Assembly (NCBI GenBank): GCA_030522415.1
Contig: CM060105.1
Span: forward strand, 15,619,277 to 15,683,276
Direction: 5' to 3'
DNA from: Channallabes apus
Lineage: Eukaryota; Chordata; Actinopteri; Siluriformes; Clariidae
Length of the DNA: 64,000 nt
This document shows, one piece after another, positions 34,912 to 43,789 of the stretch (position 1 is the stretch's first letter; every line of letters starts with the position of its first letter). The notes under the pieces were generated by a model. That model was not told the origin of the DNA. It worked only from the letters and a program-made list of their open reading frames with translations, and did no database searches. A program made the translations under genes and the position numbers.

Positions 34912-35147
34912 CAGCATGATGCTAACATGAATGAAATTAATGCACATATCAAAATTACCTATGGAAAGAGAAGACACTACACTCACCTGTTCAGTTTGGC
35001 TGGTTATAATCACCAGGTGTCCTCCTTTCTCCACACAGTAATCTCTACTCTGTGTCCAGTTCAGTTTCTCAGTGGAGAAGTAGTAACACTTTAACCCAAA
35101 AGACTTCCATCCTTCTCCACATTGTTCACTGGATTCAGTTCCTTTTA
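34427..35147 (-). CDS. Lectin gene exons 6-8: the C-type lectin domain
   Basis: Exon 6 (35147-34987) encodes GTESSEQCGEGWKSFGLKCY and on to TSQTEQ; exon 7 (34850-34738) has ETYWIGLNDLETEGEWMWV; exon 8 (34601-34427) has GPNEPDNW, GENCASL and ATCRKRKLFICEK before the stop. Three-exon lectin domains with these split points are typical of vertebrate group II receptors. The exon 7 acceptor was placed at 34851 rather than at a TAG 9 bp further in, because only this choice keeps phase 0 and restores the usual F-V-x-x-L-Q segment. Confidence 0.88.
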
Positions 35148-38100
35148 CTAAGAAAATTTGCAAACAAACAAACAAACAAACAAATGAAGCAATTATGAAA
35201 TAAAAGGCATACAGTCATTTTCAAAAGTTGTGTAACCACAAATTAGTGTAACCACAAATTATTGTGTAATAAAAGCTGGTCTCAGTATTAGGCAAATACA
35301 ACATCGGACAAACAACAGCATAGCACCTTTTTAGAACCTAGAACCTTCAACAAAAACAATTGTGGGCCTCCGAGTGGCGCAGTTTTAAAGGGCTCGCCCT
35401 ATCACCCGGAGATCGCTGGTTCGAACCCCGGGTGATGCTGTTACCTCTCACAGCCGGAGGCCTAGAGAGAGCTGATTGGCCGAGCTCTCTCAGGGTGGAG
35501 GGATGAGAGGTAATCCCACATTAATGACGGCTCTACAAGCCAATCAGGGGTGCCTGTGAGCTTGCACAGGCGGAGGGAGCGGATATTGCTGTTCTTCCAA
35601 GTGTGTTATGCCACCCCCAACGGTGCTTGAGTGAGCAGTTCGAAAAGATGGTTGGTGACGTCACGTGGATCGGAAGAAACTTGGCAGTAGAAGCTTAATG
35701 TGGGAGCCTCCAGTGACTGGGAGGAATTGGACACAACTAAATTTGGGGAGAAAATCTGAAAATTATGGAATAAAGTGGGGGGGGGGGGGGGGTGGAGAAA
35801 ATTGTGGGCAATACTGCTTGAACAGGTTTTACAGTGGCTTGCAAAAGTATTCGGCCCCCTTGAACTTTTCCACATTTTGTCACATTACAGCCGCAAACAT
35901 GAATCAATTTTATTGGAATTCCACATGAATGACCAATACAAAGTGGTGTACACTTGAGAAGTGGAACGAAAATCATACATGATTCCAAACATTTTTTACA
36001 AATAAATACAGTGGTGTGAAAAACTATTTGCCCCCCTCCTGATTTCTTATTCTTTTGCATGTTTGTCACACTTAAATGTTTCTGCTCATCAAAAACCATT
36101 AACTATTAGTCAAAGATAACATAATTGAACACAAAATGCAGTTTTTAAATGAAGGTTTACGTTATTAAGGGAGAAAAAAAAACTCCAAATCTACATGGCC
36201 CTGTGTGAAAAAGTGATTGCCCCCCTTGTTAAAAAATAACTTAACTGTGGTTTATCACACCTGAGTTCAATTTCTGTAGTCACCCCCAGGCCTGATTACT
36301 GCCACACCTGTTTCAATCAAGAAATCACTTAAATAGGAGCTACCTGACACAGAGAAGTAGACCAAAAGCACCTCAAAAGCTAGACATCATGCCAAGAGCC
36401 AAAGAAATTCAGGAACAAATGAGAACAAAAGTAATTGAGATCTATCAGTCTGGTAAAGGTTATATAGCCATTTCTAAAGCTTTGGGACTCCATCAAACCA
36501 CAGTGAGAGCCATTATCCACAAGTGGCAAAAACATGGAACAGTGGTGAACCTTCCCAGGAGTGGCCGGCCGACCAAAATTACCCCAAGAGCGCAGAGACA
36601 ACTCATCCGAGAGGCCACAAAAGACCCCAGGACAACATCTAAAGAACTGCAGGCCTCACTTGCCTCAATTAAGGTTAGTGTTCACGACTCCACCATAAGA
36701 AAGAGACTGGGCAAAAACGGCCTGCATGGCAGATTTCCAAGCGCAAACCACTTTTAAGCAAAAAGAACATTAAGGCTCGTCTCAATTTTGCTAAAAAACA
36801 TCTCAATGATTGCCAAGACTTTTGGGAAAATACCAAGGTATTTTTGGGAAAATACCTTGAAATTCCAAGATGGCGCCGGTGAGGTCGGCTGCCGTCACGA
36901 CTGCTCCGACCACCTTTTCTTTGTTTTTGTTTTTTAAGTTAGTTTTCAGTGTTTTAAAATCGGCAAAATCACCACCATTGAGTACATTAGGTATGATAGA
37001 GACACTCTTGTTTCTATTGGTATACAATGTACTTACAATTCGACGGTTTTAACTCCGGATCCGAGCTGGCCGAGTGAGATCCTGAGGGAGAACAATGGAC
37101 GCGACGCGAAGCGACGAACCCGAGGGAGACGAGCTGGTGTGAGGAACCGGCTGAGAGCCCGTGCACACCGCACACCTCTGCCTAGTATCCTGCTCGCCAA
37201 CGTCCAGTCACTGGAGAACAAACTGGATGACCTCAGGGCCAGGATAAAGTTCCAGAGAGACATTCGGGACTGCAATCTCCTCTGCTTCACCGAGACATGG
37301 CTGAACCCAGCGGTGCCAGACCACGCCATACAGCCGGCCGAGTTCTTCTCGGTTCACCGCATGGACAGGACGCGGGACTCGGGGAAGTCAAGGGGAGGCG
37401 GCGTGTGCTTAATGGTGAACAACAGCTGGTGCAACAGCGCGAGCGTTGTTCCTCTTACACGCTCCTGCACACCAAACCTGGAACTACTGTCCATCATGTG
37501 TCGTCCATTTTATCTTCCACGGGAGTTCACATCGGTCATAATCAGCGCCGTTTACATACCTCCACAAGCGGACACTGAAACTGCCTTATGCGAGCTGCAT
37601 GAGGCGCTCACACAGCACCAGACACAACACCGGGACGCTGCGCTCATTGTGGCGGGGGATTTTAATAGTGCCAACCTCAAACGCGCAGCGCCGAACTTTT
37701 ATCAGCACATCACCTGCCCCACCAGGGGCGAAAGGACACTGGACCATTGTTATACCACGGTCAAAGATGGTTACAAGGCACAATCTCGTCCAGCGTTTGG
37801 TAAATCCGACCACGCCGCCATTTTCCTCATGCCAAAATATAAACAAAGGCTGAAACAGGAAGTTCCGGTCCTGAGGGAGGTCGCGCGCTGGACGGACCAA
37901 TCGGTGGCCGCGTTACAGGACGCACTCGATGACGCAGACTGGGACATGTTTAGAAACAGCTCCGATGATGACGTCAGCGTGTTTACGGAAGCGGTTGTGG
38001 GATTTATTGAAAAGCTGGCAGGCGATACGGTAGAGAAAAAGACTATCAGAACGTTTCCCAACCAGAAGCCGTGGGTGGATAAAACCATCCGCGATGCTCT

Positions 38101-41100
38101 GAGATCTCGCACAGCTGCCTACAACACGGGACTTGCATCGGGGGACATGGAACCGTACAAGGCTGCGTCATATAACGTCCGGAAGGCGGTGAAAGAGGCG
38201 AAGCAGCGCTACGGGAGAAAACTAGAGTCACAGCTTCAACAGAGTGACTCTAGGAGCCTGTGGCAGGGACTAAGGACAATAACGGACTATAAAGCACCAA
38301 CATCCGGTATGACAAACGCGGACGCGACTCTGGCAGACGAGCTGAACACATTTTACGCTCGCTTCGAGGCTGCAGCTAAAGACGCTAGCAATGCTAATGC
38401 TAACGGCGCTAATGCTAACGGCGCTAATGCTAGCGGCGCTAACGGCTGCAGACAGGAAGACACAGTCAGCACCGGGAACGCGCTCATCATCTCCGAGCAC
38501 GACGTGAGGAGAGCCTTCAAGAGAGTGAACACCAGGAAAGCAGCAGGATCAGACGGCATCTCAGGTCGTATTCTCAGAGCCTGCGCAGACCAGCTAGCAC
38601 CTGTGTTCACTGAGATATTCAACATCTCTTTATCTCAGTCGGTGATCCCCACATGCTTCAAAGAGTCCATTATTGTTCCTGTTCCAAAGAAACCACATCC
38701 TGCTTCTCTCAATGACTATCGCCCTGTAGCTCTCACCTCAGTAGTGATGAAGTGCTTTGAACGCCTTATCAGAGACTTCATCATTTCTTCACTACCCGAC
38801 ACACTGGACCCACTACAGTTTGCATACCGTCAGAACCGCTCCACAGACGATGCAATCTCTCATCTCCTCCACACATCACTCACTCACCTGGACACTAGGA
38901 AAGGGAATTATGTTAAAATGCTCTTCATCGACTACAGCTCTGCTTTTAACACAATAATTCCTTCCACACTCACCACCAAGCTGGAGCACCTGGGACTGAG
39001 CTCATCTATATGTCAGTGGATCTCCAATTTTCTGACTGGCAGACCACAGGCAGTAAGGATGGGTGGACATGTCTCAGCTACACTCACTCTCAGCACTGGA
39101 GCCCCCCAGGGTTGTGTTCTGAGCCCCCTGCTGTACTCTTTGTACACCCACGACTGCGTGGCCACTACCAACTCCACCTCCATCATCAAGTTTGCTGACG
39201 ACACCATCGTGGTCGGACTGATCACCAACAATGATGAGTCGGACTACCTAGAGGAGATTGGAAATCTGGAGAACTGGTGCCAGAGGAACAATCTCCTCCT
39301 GAACGTCAGTAAGACAAAGGAGCTGATAGTGGACTTTAGTACAAAGCAGGAGAGGAACTACCAGACCCCCGTCATCAACAGGAGCCCAGTGGAGAGAGTG
39401 GACAGCTTCAGATACCTCGGTGTTCACATCACGCAGGACCTATCATGGTCCTGTCACATCAACACCGTGGTGAAAAAAGCCCGGCAGCGTCTCTACCACC
39501 TCAGACGCTTGAGAGACTTTAGACTGCCCTCCAAGGTGCTCAGGAACTTCTACTCCTGCACCATAGAGAGCATCCTGACGGGAAACATCACGACCTGGTT
39601 CGGGAACAGCACCATGCAGGACAGACGAGCTCTACAGAGGGTGGTGCGATCAGCCGAGCGCATCATCCGCACTGAGCTCCCTGACCTGCACTCCATCTAC
39701 AGCAAGCGGTGCTGGACTAAGGCCAGGAAGATCATGAAGGACCTCAGTCACCCCAGTAATGGACTGTTCTCTTTGTTGCGGTCTGGGAAGAGATTCCGCT
39801 CCCTAAAGGCCAACACAGAGAGACTGAGGAGGAGCTTCTTCCCGCAGGCGATAAGGTCTCTTAATCACACCTCCACACAGGACTAATAACATCTTTTAAG
39901 CTCACAACACTGACTGGACAATCATGGACACATTCATACACACTTGCACTAAATACTCATACATCTGGACAATTGCACATGTCACCTTTCATGCATATTT
40001 GCACAACCACGGACACTTTAATACCATATTTCTATATTTTTGCAATATTTTATTATGCCCTTATGCACAGTTAATTTTACAAATTTTACTAGTTAAAATT
40101 ATTTCTTAGTATTTCCTTTTTATTGATTATTTATTTTACGTACAAGATTTTATTTTCTTATTTTCTTTCTTTTTAAGGTCACTGGCGGTCGTATAAAAAG
40201 CATTTCACTGCATATTATACTGTGTATGATTGTGTATGTGACTAATAAAATTTGAATTTGAATTTGAATTTGTGAACCGACGAGACAAAAGTTCAAACTT
40301 TTTGGAAGGTGCGTGTCCCGTTACATCTGGCGTAAAAGTAACAGCATTTCAGAAAAAGAACATCATACCAACAGTAAAATATGGTGGTGGCAGTGTGATG
40401 GTCTGGGGTTGTTTTGCTGCTTCAGGACCTGGAAGGCTTGCTGTGATAGATGGAACCATGAATTCTACTGTCTACCAAAAAATCCTGAAGGAGAATGTCA
40501 GGCCATCTGTTCATCAACTCAAGCTGAAGCGATCTTGGGTGCTGCAGCAGGACAATGACCCAGAACACACCAGCAAATCCACCTCTGAATGGCTGAAGAA
40601 AAACAAAATGAAGACTTTGGAGTGGCCTAGTCAAAGTCCTGACCTGAATCCTATTGAGATGTTGTGGCATGACCTTAAAAAGGCGGTTCATGCTAGAAAA
40701 CCCTCAAATAAAGCAAACAATTACAACAATTCTGCAAAGATGAGTGGGCCAAAATTCCTCCAGAGCGCTGTAAAAGACTCGTTGCAAGTTATCGCAAACG
40801 CTTGATTGCAGTTATTGCTGCTAAGGGTGGCCCAACCAGTTATTATGTTCAGGGGGCAATTACTTTTTCACACAGGGCCATGTAGGTTTGGATTTTTTTT
40901 TCTCCCGAAATAATAATACCCCTCATTTAAAAACTGCATTTTGTGTTTACTTGTGTTATCTTTGACTAATAGTTAAATGTGTTTGATGATCAGAAAATTT
41001 TGTGTGACAAACATGCAAAAGAATAAGAAATCAGGAGGGGGGCAAATAGTTTTTCACACCACTGTAACTGAAAACTGGGGTATGCGTAATTATTCAGCCC

Positions 41101-43743
41101 CCTGAGTCAATACTTTGTAGAAACACCTTTTGCTGCAATTACAGCTGCCAGTCTTTTAGGGTATGTCTCTACCAACTTTGCACATCTAGAGACTGAAATC
41201 CTTGCTATTCTTCTTTGCAAAACAGCTCCAGCTCAGTCAGATTATATGGACAGCAGATTTCAGATCTTGCCATAGATTCTTGATTGGATTTAAATCTGGA
41301 CTTTGACTGGGCCATTCTAACACATGGATATGTTTTGTTTTAAACCAATCCATTGTTGCCCTGGCTTGATGTTTAGGGTCTTTGTCCTGCTGGAAGGTGA
41401 ACCTCCGCCCCAGTCTCAAGTCTTTTGCAGACTCCAAGAGGTTTTCTTCCAAGATTGCCCTGTATTTGGCTCCATCCATCTTCCCATCAACTCTGACCAG
41501 CTTCCCTGTCCCTGCTGAAGAGAAGCACCCCCAGATGCTGCCACCACCAGTGGGGATGGTGTGTTCAGAAAGATGTGCAGTTTTAGTTTTCCGCCACACA
41601 TACTGTAGCGTTTTGCATTTTGGCCAATAAGTTCCATTTTGGTCTCATCTGACCAGAGCACCTTCTTCCACATGTTTGCTGTGTCCCCCACATGGCTTGT
41701 GGCAAACTGCAAACGGGACTTCCTATGGTTTTCTGTTAACAATGTCTTTCTTCTTGCCACTCTTCCATAAAGGCCAACTTTGTGCAGTGCACGACTAATA
41801 GTTGTCCTATGGACAGATTCCCCCACCTGAGCTGTAGATCTCTGCAGCTCATCCAGAGTCACCATGGGCCTCTTGGCTGCATTTCTGATCAGCGCTCTCC
41901 TTGTTCGGCCTGTGAGTTTAGGTGGACAGCATTGTATTGGTAGGTTTACAGTTGTGCCATACTCCTTCCATTTCTGAATGATCGCTTGAACAGTGCTCCG
42001 TGGGATATTCAAGGCTTTGGAAATCTTTTTGTAGCCTACGCCTGCTTTAAATTTCTCAATAACTTTATCCCTGACCTGTCTGGTGTGTTCTTTGGACTTC
42101 ATGGTGTTGTTGCTCCCAATATTCTCTTAGACAACCTCTGAGGCCGTCACAGAGCAGCTGTATTTGTACTGACATTAGATTACACACAGGTGCACTCTAT
42201 TTAGTCATTAGCACTCATCAGGCAGTGTTTATGGGCAACTGACTGCACTCAGACCAAAGGGGGCTGAATAATTACGCACACCCCACTGTGCAGTTATTTA
42301 TTTGTAAAAAATGTTTGGAATCAGGTATGATTTTCGTTCCACTGTAAGATGGTAAGTTGCAGCCAAAGGCTGCTAATTGGTACCTTGATTAATTAATCAT
42401 CAGCAGGTTTACAAGCACTTTGCTGGTCTGGAGTATTCAGGTGTGGGTTAACACACTGACAAGATGGAAAGACATGAGCAATGGTCTTAGTGAAGCAATT
42501 TTTGCTGCACATCAATCAGGAAACAGTTATAAAACCATTTCCAAACAATCTGCAGTTCAACATTTTGCAGTAAAAAAGATTATTCAAGTCAGTCTTCCCA
42601 GGAGTGGATGGCCCAGCACATTCACCCCAAGACCAGACTGTGCAATGCTGAGAGAAATAAAAAAAAAAGAGCTAAATCTCAGACACGATAGGCCTTACTG
42701 AGCATGTTAAATGTTAAAGCACATGACAGCACAATTAGAAGAAGACTGAACTAAAAGTATTGTTTGTTTGGAAGGATGCCAGGAGTATCGAAAAAGAACA
42801 TGCAAGCACGGCTGTGGTTCGCAAAACTGCACCTGAAGAAATCACGAGACTTCTGGAACAATGTCCCCTGTACAGATGAGACAAAAGTGGAGTTGTTTGG
42901 CCTTAATGCCCAGCGCCATATTTGGCAAAAACAGCATTTGAGCAGAAACACCTCATACATATACTGTCAAGCTTGGCAATGTAGAGGTAATGGTTTCAAC
43001 TTTCTTTGGAGCTACAGGACCTAGGCACATTGCAGTCATTGAGTCACCCATGAACACCCCTGTATGCCTATACATTAGTATTCTAGAGGGAAGTGTGAGA
43101 CTTTCTGTCCGATGGGTAACATTTGGTCAGAATTGGGTCATGCAACAGGACAATGATATGAAGCACGCCAGTAAATCTATAACAGAATGGCTGAAAAAAA
43201 TTTGTAACAGCCTAGTCAATTTCAGACTTCAACCCAACTGAACGGTTGTGGTGGGACCTGTAAGGATAGGGTTGAACAATCAACCATGGTGGAAAAAAGC
43301 TTAAAAATATTATGTCCATAAGAAAACCACTTGTTTGTGACTGGGGGAAAAAAGTCTCAGTTTGCCACAGAGCAAAATGTGTGGAATAGTGATGGAATAG
43401 TGTCCACTGTACAAGTCTCTGGAGCCAGTGTTATGATATGAGGTTGCATCAACTGGTCATGTCTTAGATTAGTAATGGCACATTTCAATACAACAATGTC
43501 AAGTTGCATCAGTCACATCACACAGAGCAAATTCCTGACCTTAACCCCATTTAAAGTTTTTAAGATGTGTTTGAGAACAATTAATTCCAACTCTATTAAT
43601 CAAAATAAGATCTCAGGCAAAACCATGTTGTGGTATTGCATCAGGTTGTCAAAACAATACGAGTCTATAGTCAATGCTAAAGTGAGTCCAGCGAAATCTT
43701 AGACGCCAATCAACTTTTGTATGTGTGTGTGTGTGTGTATGTG

Positions 43744-43789
<46 letters not shown>

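Larger units (their letters stand above)
36009..41064 (+). mobile_element. Inner Tc1 transposon, itself split by a LINE
   Basis: Ends CAGTGGTGTGAAAAACTATT and its inverse; TA duplications at 36007-36008 and 41065-41066. Its inverted repeats include TTTGCATGTTTGTCACAC on both sides. The transposase runs plus (36389-36835 and 40263-40805). A LINE occupies about 36838-40262. Confidence 0.88.
35832..42344 (-). mobile_element. Outer Tc1 transposon, split by a second Tc1
   Basis: Left end CAGTGGCTTGCAAAAGTATT, right end the inverse of CAGTGGAACGAAAATCAT; TA duplications at 35830-35831 and 42345-42346. Long terminal repeats contain the internal GTGGAACGAAAATCATA segment on both sides. The transposase lies on the minus strand (41237-42102). 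The element is interrupted after 36008 by the inner Tc1 and resumes at 41067. Confidence 0.88.

Noticed and set aside
35375..35428. A- and B-box promoter as a tRNA gene
   Set aside because: No cloverleaf; part of a SINE. The same applies to the other SINE heads.
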